From Pseudomonas paeninsulae (GTDB lineage Bacteria; Pseudomonadota; Gammaproteobacteria; Pseudomonadales; Pseudomonadaceae): a DNA stretch of 64,000 bases. The position numbers were made by a program, and so were the translations under genes. The notes below the pieces were generated by a model. That model did no database searches and was not told where the DNA came from. It saw only the letters and a program-made list of their open reading frames with translations. Location of the stretch: NCBI RefSeq assembly GCF_035621475.1, contig NZ_CP141799.1, positions 1,352,501-1,416,500 of the forward strand, written 5' to 3'. This document shows positions 54,559 through 64,000 of this stretch, in pieces (within the stretch, counting starts at the first letter, position 1; each line of letters begins with the position of its first letter).

Positions 54559-54999
54559 CGGGTAGTCGATGTCCTGCTGAATCAATCCTGTTGGTTCGGG
54601 TTCGATCGGCATCGACCCGCAGGGCAGCCATAACGACGGACTTTCTCCTGCGCTCGCCGCGCTGCCCGATTCTGGTTCGCTCTTTGCCTGTAGCGACCCG
54701 CTTTAACCGCCAAACGTCGGCGGTGCCGTGTTTATCATATTGTGGATAAAGCCCAAGACCCCACAGCTTGGCTGCGCTGCGCCGGCGCGGTCCGATCTAC
54801 AGCCGTAATTTTTCAACGGATATGACGTTCGTTCACGATTTTCTCAACGCCTTTGGCGACACTGTGGCGCAGTCAATGAGTGCGCGGGGACGCTTTGCTG
54901 CTGGCGTTAACAGAGGTGATGGCATAGTGCCTTCACGCTCGCGTATCCCCTGGCTTGCACCTGCTTTGCGCCGCATCACCAATCGCTCGAGGATTTTCC
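54559..54999. other. Gap without a supported gene, upstream of the GGDEF-EAL gene
   Basis: About 440 bp. It should contain the promoter of the c-di-GMP gene. I see no convincing sigma-54 or other boxes, no hairpin of note, and only weak open frames. Confidence 0.5.
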
Positions 55000-57588
55000 A
55001 TGTCGCCAACAGCAGAACTGTCCCGTCAACCGGCCATCGGCGTCGCCAATTCGAGTGCCACCCGCCGGGCGTTGCTGCTTCTCTCAGCCTTGCTGTTGGT
55101 GCTGTTCGTCGTGGCCAGTGCGGCGTTGGTGCAGATTGCGCTGCAGCAGAATACTCGAGCGCTCGAACAAGGCCGGTTCTATGTGGAAAAGGCCACCCAG
55201 GCCCGGCAGAAGTCGATGCTGACGATTATCAGCGACTACGCCTTTTGGGGGGATGCTTACCAAAATCTGCATACCGCAGTCGATCTTGAGTGGGCCTATA
55301 CGCGACAGAACATGGGGCCCAGCCTGTTTGATGATTTCGCCTTTGAGGGTCTGTTTGTCGTCGCTGCCGACGGTACTACCTCTTATGCGGTGGTCGACGG
55401 TCAGCGTGTGGCAACCTCGGTGGGGCAATGGCTCCAGCAAGACATAGCCGGCCTGCTCGCACAGGCACGTGAGCAGGCCGGGGATGCAGAACCGGTCGTG
55501 GGCTTTGTGCAAATAGCCGGTCAGCCGGCGCTGGTTGCTGCTGCGGGCTTTACCCCCGGAGGCGATCCGCAGGTAGTCGAAGTGCCGGGACCGACATCCG
55601 TTTTGCTCTTCGTCGATCGACTCGGGCCGGACAAGCTGCAGGCGCTTGGAGCGGATTTCGGTATCGACAGGTTGCAGGTGGCCAGCGCTGCAGCCGATGC
55701 GCCAGGCGCGTCCTCGTTGCCCCTGGCCACCCTCAACGACGAGCAGCTGCTGTTGCGTTGGCAGCCGGCCCGGCCTGGTGATCAGTTGCTTTACCTGATT
55801 CTGCCGCTGCTGGCCTTGGCCGGGAGCATTTTTGCGCTGGTCACCTGGTTGACCCTGCGCCGGGCCATGGCTTCCGCGCGCGAGATGGATGCCAGCTATG
55901 CTTCCCTGTACACCAGCAAACTGGCCCAGGCGGCCAGTGAGGCGCGCTTTCGCGATGTCGCCGAAGCCGCCTCGGACTGGATTTGGGAGGTCGATACCGC
56001 GCTGCGTCTGACCTACCTTTCCGCACGCTTTCAGGTGGTGACCGGGCATGCCGAGAGCGATTGGTTGGGGCGCCAGATCGATGAGTTCATCGAGTGTCCC
56101 GGTGGTCTATCCACCTGGCTGAGCAAGCGCAAGAGCAGGGCCTCCAATGGCACCCGGCAATGTCATTACCGCGCCCAGGATGGCCGTTTGCGCACCTGTC
56201 GACTCTCCATGCGAACCGTTGCCGATGCGCAGGTTACCGGCGGTTACCGCGGTACTGCCAGCGACATCACCGAAGAGGTCGAGGCGCGGGCGCGCATCGA
56301 ACACCTGTCGCTGCATGATGCGCTGACCGGCCTGCCGAACCGCAACCGCATGCAGGAGTTCCTCGACGGCAAACTCAAGGCGCTACCCACTGCGAAAAAT
56401 CCGCTGGTCATGCTCAGCCTCGACCTCGACCGCTTCAAGCCAGTCAACGACTCTTTCGGCCATGAGGTCGGCGACCGGGTGCTCAACGAGGTTTCCCGGC
56501 GCCTGCGCCTGTGCCTGCGCGAGGGCGATCTGGTTGCCCGCCTGGGGGGTGATGAGTTCATTCTGATTGTCAGTGGCATATCTGCTCAGGAGGAAGTGGA
56601 GCATCTGTGCGAGCGTTTGATCGCCAGCATCGAACGGCCATTCGAGATCGATAACCACAGTATTTTTATCGGCACCAGCATTGGCGTGGCCATGGCGCCC
56701 ACCGACGCGGCCCAGGCGGACGAGTTGCTCCGGTATGCGGATATCGCGCTGTACGAGGCCAAGGGGGCCGGGCGCAATACCTGGTGTTTTTATGCCAGCG
56801 ACATGAACGAGCGGGTCGTCGAGCGCCGTCAGCTCGAACACGATTTGCGCCAGGCCTTGCAGCACGACGAGCTGCGCCTGCTCCTGCAGCCCCGTTACAG
56901 CGTCAACAGCAAGCGCATGGTCGCGGCCGAGGCGCTGGTTCGCTGGCAGCACCCGCAACGCGGACTGTTGAGCCCCGATAGCTTTATTTCAATCGCCGAG
57001 ACCACCGGCTTGATCGTGCCCCTGAGTTCCTGGGTGTTGCATGCCGCCTGCATGGAAGCCATGAGCTGGAGCGAGGAACTGATCGTTTCGGTGAACCTCT
57101 CACCGGTTGAGTTCCAGCATGGGCAATTGGTGGCGCGGGTGACGGCCGCCCTTGCCGAAACCGGCCTGCCGCCGTCGAGATTGGAATTGGAGCTCACCGA
57201 GAGTGTCTTGCTCGAGGATGCCGAGGGCGCGCTGGTGATCATGCAGGCACTCAAGGACTTGGGCGTCAGGCTGTCCATGGATGACTTTGGCACCGGCTAT
57301 TCGTCCCTCGGCTATCTGCGCACATTCCCTTTCGATGGGTTGAAGATCGATCGCAGTTTCGTCTCCGACCTGGACGGTTGCGAGAACAGCCAGGCAATCA
57401 TCAAGGCGATCATCGGACTCGGCCGGGCGCTCTCCCTGACCGTGACGGCCGAGGGTGTGGAGTCGCAAGAACAACTCGATATTCTCCAGCGATACGACTG
57501 CGAGGAAGCCCAGGGCTATTTCCTCGATCGGCCGATGCAGCCGGCCCTGCTGCGCAGTGCCCTGGCGTGCCAGGAGCAAGGTGCATGA
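55000..57588 (+). CDS. CHASE4-PAS-GGDEF-EAL c-di-GMP protein
   Basis: 862 residues from the ATG at 55000, with GAGG upstream. TM1 (about 25-50) and TM2 (about 265-290) flank a periplasmic CHASE4-like sensor ('QKSMLTIISDYAFWGDAYQNL'). A PAS domain follows (about 320-440, 'FRDVAEAASDWIWEVDTALRLTYLS'). The GGDEF domain has an intact motif at about 516 ('VARLGGDEFILIVSG') with an RxxD site (REGD) five residues before it. The EAL domain has 'AAEALVRW' (about 644) and 'DDFGTGYSSLGYLR'. Both halves look catalytically competent, so it could make or degrade cyclic di-GMP depending on the signal. Confidence 0.93.
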   Translation: MSPTAELSRQPAIGVANSSATRRALLLLSALLLVLFVVASAALVQIALQQNTRALEQGRFYVEKATQARQKSMLTIISDYAFWGDAYQNLHTAVDLEWAYTRQNMGPSLFDDFAFEGLFVVAADGTTSYAVVDGQRVATSVGQWLQQDIAGLLAQAREQAGDAEPVVGFVQIAGQPALVAAAGFTPGGDPQVVEVPGPTSVLLFVDRLGPDKLQALGADFGIDRLQVASAAADAPGASSLPLATLNDEQLLLRWQPARPGDQLLYLILPLLALAGSIFALVTWLTLRRAMASAREMDASYASLYTSKLAQAASEARFRDVAEAASDWIWEVDTALRLTYLSARFQVVTGHAESDWLGRQIDEFIECPGGLSTWLSKRKSRASNGTRQCHYRAQDGRLRTCRLSMRTVADAQVTGGYRGTASDITEEVEARARIEHLSLHDALTGLPNRNRMQEFLDGKLKALPTAKNPLVMLSLDLDRFKPVNDSFGHEVGDRVLNEVSRRLRLCLREGDLVARLGGDEFILIVSGISAQEEVEHLCERLIASIERPFEIDNHSIFIGTSIGVAMAPTDAAQADELLRYADIALYEAKGAGRNTWCFYASDMNERVVERRQLEHDLRQALQHDELRLLLQPRYSVNSKRMVAAEALVRWQHPQRGLLSPDSFISIAETTGLIVPLSSWVLHAACMEAMSWSEELIVSVNLSPVEFQHGQLVARVTAALAETGLPPSRLELELTESVLLEDAEGALVIMQALKDLGVRLSMDDFGTGYSSLGYLRTFPFDGLKIDRSFVSDLDGCENSQAIIKAIIGLGRALSLTVTAEGVESQEQLDILQRYDCEEAQGYFLDRPMQPALLRSALACQEQGA

Positions 57589-57693
57589 ACTGGGGTGGCT
57601 GATCGTGAGGCTGCAACAAGCTTTATGCTGCTCAGCGATGGCCCCCGCGGCCGGTGCCGCACGACTCTGTAGGAGGGGCGGCCCGGCACCCGG

Positions 57694-60177
57694 TTAAACC
57701 GGCTCCGGCACATCCTCGCTGCTGTCCATGGCCACCTGACGGATCGACAGGCGAATCTCTGCCGGTAGCACGCGCTTGGCGGCGCCTTCGGCGAGTTCGT
57801 TGAGCAACGGGTGGTGGCTGAGTTTGCCGGCCGGGTCCTGGCGCAGCACGCTCTGGTCGAGCAGGGTCTGAATGAAGTGGCGGAACAGGCTCTTGTCGAA
57901 GAATTCCGGGGCGTTGAGGCCATGCAGGATCGACAGGCGCTGGGCCATCACGGTACACAGGTCTTCCAGTTCCTCGGCGCTGATCGCGTGCTGGCCGGCA
58001 TTGAGCAGCAGGGCGGTGGCCATGTAGAAACGCTGCAGGGTCTGGGCGATGGTGCGCGAGAGCAGGGTTAGCAGGACGAAATGCCGCGAGCTGGGAACCG
58101 GGCGTACATAGACGTCGGCCTCGAAGGTGAGCAGGCCCTGCTCGACGAAGGCGGCCAGCCATTGGTCGACCACGGCGTCCAACTCGTCCAGGTTCCAGCG
58201 CATGAACAACTCGGCTTGCAGGTAAGGGTAGAGCGCGCGGGTATAGCGCAGGATCTGTTCGCGGCTGATCCGCGCGCTGCTCTGGAAGAAGCTGGTCAGC
58301 AGCGCGGGTAGGGCGAAAATGTGCAGCACATTGTTGCGGTAGTAGGTCATCAGGACGGCGTTGTGCTCGTCTAGATAGAGGATCTTGCCCAGCGCATCGC
58401 GCTGTTCGGCCAACAGGCCCATGGCCTGCACGTACTCGATCAGCGCTTGGCCGTCGCCCTCCGGCAGGGTGCAGTGCGGCGAGTAGGGTACGCGGCGTAG
58501 CAGCGCCAGGTAGAGATCCAGCACCCGCGCCAAGGCGGGTTCGTCGAGGGCCAGCTTGCTGGTGGACAGCAGCGCCAGGGCCACCAGGTTGACCGGGTTG
58601 ATCGCCGCCGCTTCGTTGAGGTGTTGCGCCACGCGTTGGCCGAGCTTGCTGGTGGCCTCGTTCAGCCAGCTTGGCCGGTAATGCGGTGCGAGGTCCTGGC
58701 TGCGCCAGTCCGGTTGTTGCTGGTCGAGGAACTCGGCCAGCTTGATTGGCTCGCCGAAATTCACCCAGACCTGGCCGAAGCGCTGCTTGAGCGCGCCTAT
58801 GACCTTGAAGATATCGAAGATCGACTCCTTCTTCTTGCTCGCGCCGCGCAGCTCGCCCAGGTAGGTGCGGCCTTCCAGCACCCGTTCGTAGCCGACATAC
58901 ACCGGCACGAACACCACCGGCAGGCGGTGGCTGCGCAGGAAGCTACGCATCGTGATGGCGAGCATGCCGGTCTTCGGCTGGAGCATGCGGCCGGTGCGCG
59001 AGCGGCCGCCTTCGACGAAGTACTCGACCGGGAAGCCCTTGCTGAACAGGCTGTGCAGGTATTCGTTGAACACCGCGGTGTACAGCGGGTTGCCCTTGAA
59101 GGTGCGGCGCATAAAGAAGGCGCCGCCACGGCGTAGCAGGCCGCCGATGATCGGCATGTTGAGGTTGATCCCGGCGGCGATATGCGGCGGGGTCAAGCCG
59201 TTGCGAAACAGCAGGTAGGACAGCAGCAGGTAGTCGATATGGCTGCGGTGGCAGGGTACGTAGATTACCTCGTGACCCTGGGCGACCTCCTGTACGCCTT
59301 CGATGTGATTGACCTTGATGCCGTCGTAGATCTTGTTCCAGAACCAGCTGAGCAGCAGTTCGAGGAAGCGGATCACCGTGTAGGTGTAGTCCGAGGCGAT
59401 TTCGTTGCCGTAACGCAGGGCCTGGCTTTCGGCTTTTTCAAGGCTGATACCTTCACGCTCGGCTTCCTCGATGATCGCCTGGCGAACCTGCGGGCCGTGC
59501 ACCAGACCCTTGACCAGGTTGCGCCGGTGCGACACGTCCGGGCCGATGACCGCGGCCTTCTGGTTGCGAAAGTGTACGCGCAGGATGCGCTGAACCATGC
59601 GCAGGGTGCGCTCGTGGCCCTTGTCCTGCTCGACCAGCTCGCGCAGGTGAATCGGCGTGGAGAACTGTACGCGGGTCTTGCGCCCCAGAATCAGGATGCT
59701 CACCAACCGGCGCAGACGCCCGGTGACCGCCCAGCTGTCGGCGAACAGCAGCTTCCAGGCGCTGGTTTCCCGATCCGGCGACTGGCCCCAGAACACGCTG
59801 ACCGGGATGATCTGGGCATCGTCCACGGCATGCTGGCTAAGGGCGCTGATCAGGCGTTGCAGGGTCGGCGCAATGCCGCGCTTGTCCTGGCGGCCGAGCC
59901 AGTCCGGCTCCGGGGTCAAGTAGAAGAACGCCGCCGGCTCCAGCAGATCGCCCACCGCGACCGGCAATATCGGGCGCGGCAGGCCGGCCTTGCGACATTC
60001 CGTATCGACCACCGCCAGATCGCTCAAGGACGGCAGTTGCAGCACATAGAACACTGGCTTGCTGCGGTCGAGCTTGAGGGTGAAGGCCGACTGGTTGATG
60101 GTTTCCGAACGCACCCAGAGGTACAGCAGGCGGCGCAGGGTACCGAACACGAGGCGGCGAAACGGGGAGCGGGTCAT
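57694..60177 (-). CDS. plsB: Glycerol-3-phosphate 1-O-acyltransferase
   Basis: 827 residues from the ATG at 60177; a 10-residue longer start at 60207 is possible. E. coli PlsB has 807. It catalyses the first acylation of sn-glycerol 3-phosphate in phospholipid synthesis at the inner membrane. The acyltransferase motifs are present: block I '[13 protein letters not shown]' (HxxxxD, about 307), block II '[13 protein letters not shown]', block III '[21 protein letters not shown]' and block IV '[13 protein letters not shown]'. It is transcribed alone and is convergent with the GGDEF-EAL gene. Confidence 0.96.
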   Translation of the reverse strand: MTRSPFRRLVFGTLRRLLYLWVRSETINQSAFTLKLDRSKPVFYVLQLPSLSDLAVVDTECRKAGLPRPILPVAVGDLLEPAAFFYLTPEPDWLGRQDKRGIAPTLQRLISALSQHAVDDAQIIPVSVFWGQSPDRETSAWKLLFADSWAVTGRLRRLVSILILGRKTRVQFSTPIHLRELVEQDKGHERTLRMVQRILRVHFRNQKAAVIGPDVSHRRNLVKGLVHGPQVRQAIIEEAEREGISLEKAESQALRYGNEIASDYTYTVIRFLELLLSWFWNKIYDGIKVNHIEGVQEVAQGHEVIYVPCHRSHIDYLLLSYLLFRNGLTPPHIAAGINLNMPIIGGLLRRGGAFFMRRTFKGNPLYTAVFNEYLHSLFSKGFPVEYFVEGGRSRTGRMLQPKTGMLAITMRSFLRSHRLPVVFVPVYVGYERVLEGRTYLGELRGASKKKESIFDIFKVIGALKQRFGQVWVNFGEPIKLAEFLDQQQPDWRSQDLAPHYRPSWLNEATSKLGQRVAQHLNEAAAINPVNLVALALLSTSKLALDEPALARVLDLYLALLRRVPYSPHCTLPEGDGQALIEYVQAMGLLAEQRDALGKILYLDEHNAVLMTYYRNNVLHIFALPALLTSFFQSSARISREQILRYTRALYPYLQAELFMRWNLDELDAVVDQWLAAFVEQGLLTFEADVYVRPVPSSRHFVLLTLLSRTIAQTLQRFYMATALLLNAGQHAISAEELEDLCTVMAQRLSILHGLNAPEFFDKSLFRHFIQTLLDQSVLRQDPAGKLSHHPLLNELAEGAAKRVLPAEIRLSIRQVAMDSSEDVPEPV

Positions 60178-60597
60178 ACGGAGTCTGCTGACTGTGCAAA
60201 CGAGCAATTGCTCGGGGCGGCTAGTGTGCCGGATCGCTGGCGTGCCGGCAAAAGCTTGTCATGGGCCGGTTGGTTGAAGCGTTGGGCCGGGCGCGCAGGT
60301 CGGCGGAGGGGCGCGTGCCTGAAGCAAACCTGGGTTGAAGACGCCGCGTAAGCCAGCACGGTGTCAGCAGGCCCGCCGCCATGCTGGGTTACGCCGCGCT
60401 TGAAATGCGCTCTTGGCAGCCAGCGCCTGGGCGGCTAACCCATCCTGCGGAGCAATCTTGCGTCAAGGGCATGCCTTGCGGGTTCTTGGCTTGCACTGTC
60501 GGTGCTCGACTCCTTATAGTCCCGCCGGCATTTAAAGGCCGTTTCGCTGCTCTATACGGGCCGCGAGCAGGATCTGTTAGCGCACGGGTGAGGGACC
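60178..60597. other. Divergent gap between plsB and the Gld-like ABC operon
   Basis: About 420 bp. A degenerate copy of the palindromic repeat family lies at about 60349-60452 ('gtaagccagcacgg', 'gctgggttacgccgcgc', 'gctaacccatcctgcgg'). Promoters for both directions are expected, but I could not place them with confidence. The frame open across 60381-61046 is a shadow of the ABC gene. Confidence 0.55.
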
Positions 60598-61521
60598 ATG
60601 ATCGAGATAAGCAATCTAACCAAGCGTTTCGCACAGCACACGGTGGTGGACGACCTGTCCTTCAGCGTCGAGCGGGGGGAAGTGTTGGGCTTTCTCGGCC
60701 CGAACGGTGCCGGCAAGTCCACCACCATGAAGATGCTCACCGGTTTTCTTGCGCCAACGTCCGGTACGGCGAGCATTCTCGGCTTCGATATCCAGAGAGA
60801 TACCCTCAAGGCCCAGCGCCAGATCGGTTACTTGCCCGAAGGCGCGCCCTGTTATGGCGACATGACGGTGCGCGGTTTTCTCGACTTCATCGCCGAGGTG
60901 CGCGGCTTCAAGGGTGCGGCGAAGCGTCAGCGAGTGGCCAAGGCAGTGGCTCAGGTCGAGCTGGAAAATGTCCTCGAACAGTCCATCGAGACCCTGTCCA
61001 AGGGCTTCAAACGCCGGGTCGGCCTAGCCCAGGCGATCCTGCATGACCCCAAGGTACTGATCCTCGACGAGCCCACCGATGGCCTTGATCCGAACCAGAA
61101 GCACCAGGTACGCAAGCTGATCCAGAGCCTGGCCTACGACAAGATCGTGATCATCTCCACCCATATTCTTGAAGAGGTTTCAGCCGTGTGCACCCGTGCG
61201 GTGGTGATCGCCCACGGCAAGCTGCTCGCCGATGGCACGCCGCTGGAATTGGAAAGCCGCTCGCGCTATCACCAAGCGGTCACCCTGGTGGCCGAAGAGC
61301 CACTGGATCGGGTGGCGCTGGCGGCATTGCCGGGCGTGCTCGCGGTGGAAGAGAACGAGCGTGAGCACAGCCTCAGCGTGCTGGCCAAGCCGGGCGAAGT
61401 GATCTTCGCGCAGGTCAATGCGCTGATCGCTCAGCGCGGCTGGCGAGTTAAGGAGTTGAATGTCGAGCGCGGCCGGCTGGACGAAGTGTTCCGCCGTCTG
61501 ACCCGTGGAGAGGTGGTATGA
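60598..61521 (+). CDS. ABC transporter ATP-binding protein, GldA-like
   Basis: 307 residues. Walker A is GPNGAGKST, the signature is 'LSKGFKRRVGLAQAIL', Walker B 'VLILDEPTDGLDP', and the switch His is in 'IISTHILEEV'. The C-terminal extension ends 'WRVKELNVERGRLDEVFRRLTRG'. It overlaps the permease gene by ATGA, and a GldG-type protein follows. This gene order is known from gliding-motility ABC systems but is also widespread in non-gliding proteobacteria, including Pseudomonas. The transported substrate is unknown. Confidence 0.92.
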   Translation: MIEISNLTKRFAQHTVVDDLSFSVERGEVLGFLGPNGAGKSTTMKMLTGFLAPTSGTASILGFDIQRDTLKAQRQIGYLPEGAPCYGDMTVRGFLDFIAEVRGFKGAAKRQRVAKAVAQVELENVLEQSIETLSKGFKRRVGLAQAILHDPKVLILDEPTDGLDPNQKHQVRKLIQSLAYDKIVIISTHILEEVSAVCTRAVVIAHGKLLADGTPLELESRSRYHQAVTLVAEEPLDRVALAALPGVLAVEENEREHSLSVLAKPGEVIFAQVNALIAQRGWRVKELNVERGRLDEVFRRLTRGEVV

Positions 61522-62252
61522 GGCAGTTACCGGTGCTGTTCAAACGCGAGCTGGCGAGCTACTTCAGCACGCCGCTGGCCTATGTATTTATCGTGATCTT
61601 CCTGGTCCTGTCCGGGGTGTTCACCTTCTACCTGGGCGGTTTCTTCGCGAGTGGTCAGGCCAATCTGGCGCCGTTCTTCGGTTTCCATCCCTGGTTGTAC
61701 CTGTTTCTAGTGCCGGCCATCGCCATGCGTCTGTGGGCCGAGGAGCGCAAGTCCGGCACCATCGAGCTGCTGATGACCTTGCCGATCACCCGCTTCGAGG
61801 CGGTCACCGGCAAGTTCCTCGCCGCCTGGGCCTTCGCCGGCCTGGCGCTGCTGCTGACCTTCCCGATGATCATCACCGTCAACTACCTGGGCGAGCCGGA
61901 CAACGGCGCCATTGCCACCGGCTACATCGGCAGTTGGTTGCTGGCCGGCGCTTATCTGGCCATCGGCTCGTGCATGTCGGCGTTGGCGAAGAACCAGGTG
62001 ATCGCCTTTATCCTGGCAGTCAGCGTGTGCTTCCTGTTTATCGTCAGCGGCTTTCCCATGGTGCTCGACGGCTTCAGTGGCTGGGCACCGCAATGGCTGA
62101 TCGACGCGGTGGCGTCGCTGAGCTTCCTGACCCGTTTCGATGCCATCAGCAAGGGCGTGATCGACCTGCGTGACGTGCTGTATTTCCTCACCCTGATCGC
62201 GGCCTGGTTGGCCGCGACGGCGGTGGTCATCGACCTGAAGAAAGCCGATTGA
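61518..62252 (+). CDS. ABC-2 type permease, GldF-like
   Basis: 244 residues with six membrane segments: 'PLAYVFIVIFLVLSGVFTFYLGGFFASGQ', 'PWLYLFLVPAIAMRLWAEERKSGTIELLMTLPITRFEAVTGKFLAAWAFAGLALLLTFPMIITVNYLG', and a C-terminal 'LTLIAAWLAATAVVIDLKKAD'. 'EERKSGTIELLMTLPI' is the hallmark of this permease group. Its ATG overlaps the stop of the ATPase gene, and the GldG-like gene follows after 8 bp, so the three are translationally coupled. Confidence 0.92.
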   Translation: MRQLPVLFKRELASYFSTPLAYVFIVIFLVLSGVFTFYLGGFFASGQANLAPFFGFHPWLYLFLVPAIAMRLWAEERKSGTIELLMTLPITRFEAVTGKFLAAWAFAGLALLLTFPMIITVNYLGEPDNGAIATGYIGSWLLAGAYLAIGSCMSALAKNQVIAFILAVSVCFLFIVSGFPMVLDGFSGWAPQWLIDAVASLSFLTRFDAISKGVIDLRDVLYFLTLIAAWLAATAVVIDLKKAD

Positions 62253-62260
62253 GGGCGCCC

Positions 62261-64000
62261 ATGAAAAAGCTGATGGTTTCCGGCGCCGGGCTCGTGCTTA
62301 TCGCCCTGGCGTTTCTCGCATTCAACCTGTTCTCCAGCCTGAGCCTGACCGGTGCACGCCTGGATCTGACCGAGCAGAAGCTCTACACCATCTCCTCCGG
62401 TACCAAGCAGATACTTACCGAGCTGGATGAGCCGGTGGCGCTGAGCTTCTTCTACTCCGACACGGCCACCAAGGACCTGCCGGCGCTGCGCACCTACGCC
62501 AAGCGCGTCGAGGAAATGCTCCAGGCCTACCAACGTGAGGCGGGTGACAAGCTCAAACTGAACATCATCGACCCCGAGCCCTTCTCCGCGGAGGAGGACA
62601 AGGCCGCCGAGTTCGGCCTGCAGGCCATTCCTCTGCAGCAGGGCGGCGATTCGATCTACTTCGGCCTGGCCGGCAAGAACGCTGCGGGCGATGTGCAGGT
62701 GATCCCCTTCTTCGCCCTTGATCAGGAGGAGTTCCTCGAATACGAGCTCAGCCGTCTGCTGCAGAGCCTGGCCAAACCGGAGCGGCCGGTGGTCGGCGTT
62801 TTGTCCGGACTGCAGATCAATGGCGGCTTCGACATGGCGTCACGCCAGCCGACGCCGCCGTGGATGGTCATGGAAGAAATTCGCCAGCTGTTCCAGATCG
62901 AGAGCCTGAAGGCCGGCGTCGACCTGATCCCCGAGAATGTCTCGGTACTGCTGCTGGTGCACCCCAAGCAGTTGCCGCAACAGACCCTCTACGCCATCGA
63001 CCAGTTCGTCCTGCGCGGCGGCAAGCTGCTGACTTTCGTCGATCCGTTCAGTGAGGCCGATACCCAGGCTGAGATGCCCGGCGAGAGGGTCCTCGGCAAG
63101 TCCTCCGATCTCGAGCCGCTGTTCAAGGCCTGGGGCCTGCGCATGGTGCCGGATCAGGTGCTCGGCGATGGCTCCTACGCCATGTCGGTGAGCATGGGTC
63201 AGGATCGTCGGCCGGTGCGGCATGCCGCCTGGCTGAGCCTGCCCAAGGGCGCCCTGGATCAGGACGATATCAGCACCGCCGCGCTGGAGAACCTGACCGT
63301 GGCCGCCGCCGGTATGCTCGAGCCGCTGGAGGGGGCCAAGACCCGTTTCATCCCGCTGCTGCAGAGTTCGCAGTACGCCATGCCGTTCGACGCGAAGCGC
63401 TTCGCCATGCTGCAGAACCCGGAAGAACTGATTCGCGAACTGCAGCCGACCGGCGAACGCTACACCATCGCCGCGCGGATTGACGGCCCGGCGCAGTCGG
63501 CCTACCCGGACGGCATCGAAGGGCGCAAGGACGGGCTCAAGCAGGCGGACAACATCAACGTCATCGTGGTCGCCGATACCGATATGCTCACCGACCGCAT
63601 GTGGGTGCAGGTGCAGGACTTCTTCGGCCAGCGCATTCCGCAGCCGTGGGCGGACAACGCGGGTTTCGCGATTAATGCGTTGGATAACCTGGCCGGCTCC
63701 GAGGCGCTGATCAGCGTGCGTTCACGCGGACGTTTCACCCGTCCGTTCGAGGTGGTCGAGGCATTGCAGCGTGAGGCCGAGGTACGTTTTCGCGAGAAGG
63801 AGCAGGCCCTGCAGGCGCGGCTGGCGGACACCGAGCAGAAGCTCGCCGTCTTGCAGCAGCGCGACGACCCGAGCAAGGTGCCGGAGCTGACCCCGGAACA
63901 GCAGGCCACGGTGCGCCAGTTCCTTCAGGAGAAGCTGAAGATCCGCAAGGAACTGCGCGAGGTGCGTTACCAGCTGAACGCCGATATCGAGGCGCTGGGG
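62261..64000 (+). CDS. GldG-like ABC transporter auxiliary protein (cut by window end)
   Basis: Open from the ATG at 62261 to the end of the window, about 580 residues so far. It starts with a membrane anchor ('LMVSGAGLVLIALAFLAFNLFSSL'), then 'ARLDLTEQKLYTISSGTKQILTELDEPVALSFFYSDT', the start of the GldG/ABC_transp_aux domain. 'VLLLVHPKQLPQQTLYAIDQFVLRGGKLLTFVDPFSEAD' is the ThuA-like core. A long coiled coil from about 505 ('ALQREAEVRFREKEQALQARLADTEQKL') comes next. Family members end with a C-terminal membrane helix, which here lies beyond the window. It probably works with the upstream ATPase and permease. Confidence 0.92.
   Translation, partial: MKKLMVSGAGLVLIALAFLAFNLFSSLSLTGARLDLTEQKLYTISSGTKQILTELDEPVALSFFYSDTATKDLPALRTYAKRVEEMLQAYQREAGDKLKLNIIDPEPFSAEEDKAAEFGLQAIPLQQGGDSIYFGLAGKNAAGDVQVIPFFALDQEEFLEYELSRLLQSLAKPERPVVGVLSGLQINGGFDMASRQPTPPWMVMEEIRQLFQIESLKAGVDLIPENVSVLLLVHPKQLPQQTLYAIDQFVLRGGKLLTFVDPFSEADTQAEMPGERVLGKSSDLEPLFKAWGLRMVPDQVLGDGSYAMSVSMGQDRRPVRHAAWLSLPKGALDQDDISTAALENLTVAAAGMLEPLEGAKTRFIPLLQSSQYAMPFDAKRFAMLQNPEELIRELQPTGERYTIAARIDGPAQSAYPDGIEGRKDGLKQADNINVIVVADTDMLTDRMWVQVQDFFGQRIPQPWADNAGFAINALDNLAGSEALISVRSRGRFTRPFEVVEALQREAEVRFREKEQALQARLADTEQKLAVLQQRDDPSKVPELTPEQQATVRQFLQEKLKIRKELREVRYQLNADIEALG

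Overview
The window is high-GC gammaproteobacterial chromosome, almost certainly from the genus Pseudomonas or a close relative. PlsB, RsmJ, DNA polymerase II, a MexJK/MexL-like efflux locus, NirBD, large GGDEF/EAL proteins and many LysR regulators all look pseudomonad, and intergenic palindromes of the type 'gtaggatgggttgagcgcagcgatacccat' recur. I saw no rRNA, tRNA or CRISPR array.

Layout. 1-5.0 kb: two short-chain dehydrogenases (the first cut by the window edge), then an overlapping response regulator / periplasmic binding protein / hybrid kinase operon. 5-8.7 kb: an NhaC-type antiporter divergent from a GlxA-type AraC regulator, and a small hypothetical gene. 8.7-10.5 kb: an IS1182-type element with a CTAG target duplication, sitting inside a decayed rsmJ-like remnant. 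10.5-13 kb: a PEP mutase-family protein, an extensin-like protein and intact rsmJ. 13.2-18.2 kb: a TetR regulator divergent from an RND efflux pair (mexL, mexJK type) with a strong terminator. 18.6-21 kb: a GH13_18 sucrose-phosphorylase-like enzyme and a DUF4197 protein. 21-24.2 kb: a D-serine catabolism locus (dsdC-, dsdA- and ridA-like). 24.4-27.6 kb: an alpha/beta hydrolase and polB.

27.7-38.2 kb is the accessory part. It holds a four-gene set (two unknown proteins, a WYL-domain regulator, a putative PD-(D/E)XK nuclease), an RcnB-like protein, an MFS transporter, a decayed YHYH-domain gene, and a segmental duplication of nirD plus its downstream gene. Both duplicate copies have since been damaged by deletions between short direct repeats. 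38.2-41 kb: nirB, preceded by a leader with two A1/G4 hexaloop hairpins, a terminator and a sigma-54 promoter, the architecture expected of NasT (ANTAR) antitermination. 41-44.8 kb: a diguanylate cyclase and a Kef-type antiporter.

45-50 kb: a LysR regulator divergent from a run of pirin, two YcaC-like hydrolases, OsmC, an FMN-reductase stub and a second pirin. 50-54 kb: a YadGH-like ABC transporter, a glucosylglycerol-phosphate phosphatase homologue, a GFA-family protein and a 169-bp MITE whose ends match the IS element. 54-64 kb: a small hypothetical gene, a CHASE4-PAS-GGDEF-EAL protein, plsB, and the start of a GldA/GldF/GldG-like ABC operon that runs off the window.

How parts may work together. 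RidA would clear the 2-aminoacrylate released by D-serine dehydratase. The phosphatase at 52-53 kb and the phosphorylase at 18.6 kb could be the dephosphorylation and recycling steps of glucosylglycerol metabolism, although no synthase is in view. Nitrite reductase appears to be under nitrogen control (sigma-54) and nitrate/nitrite control (leader antitermination).
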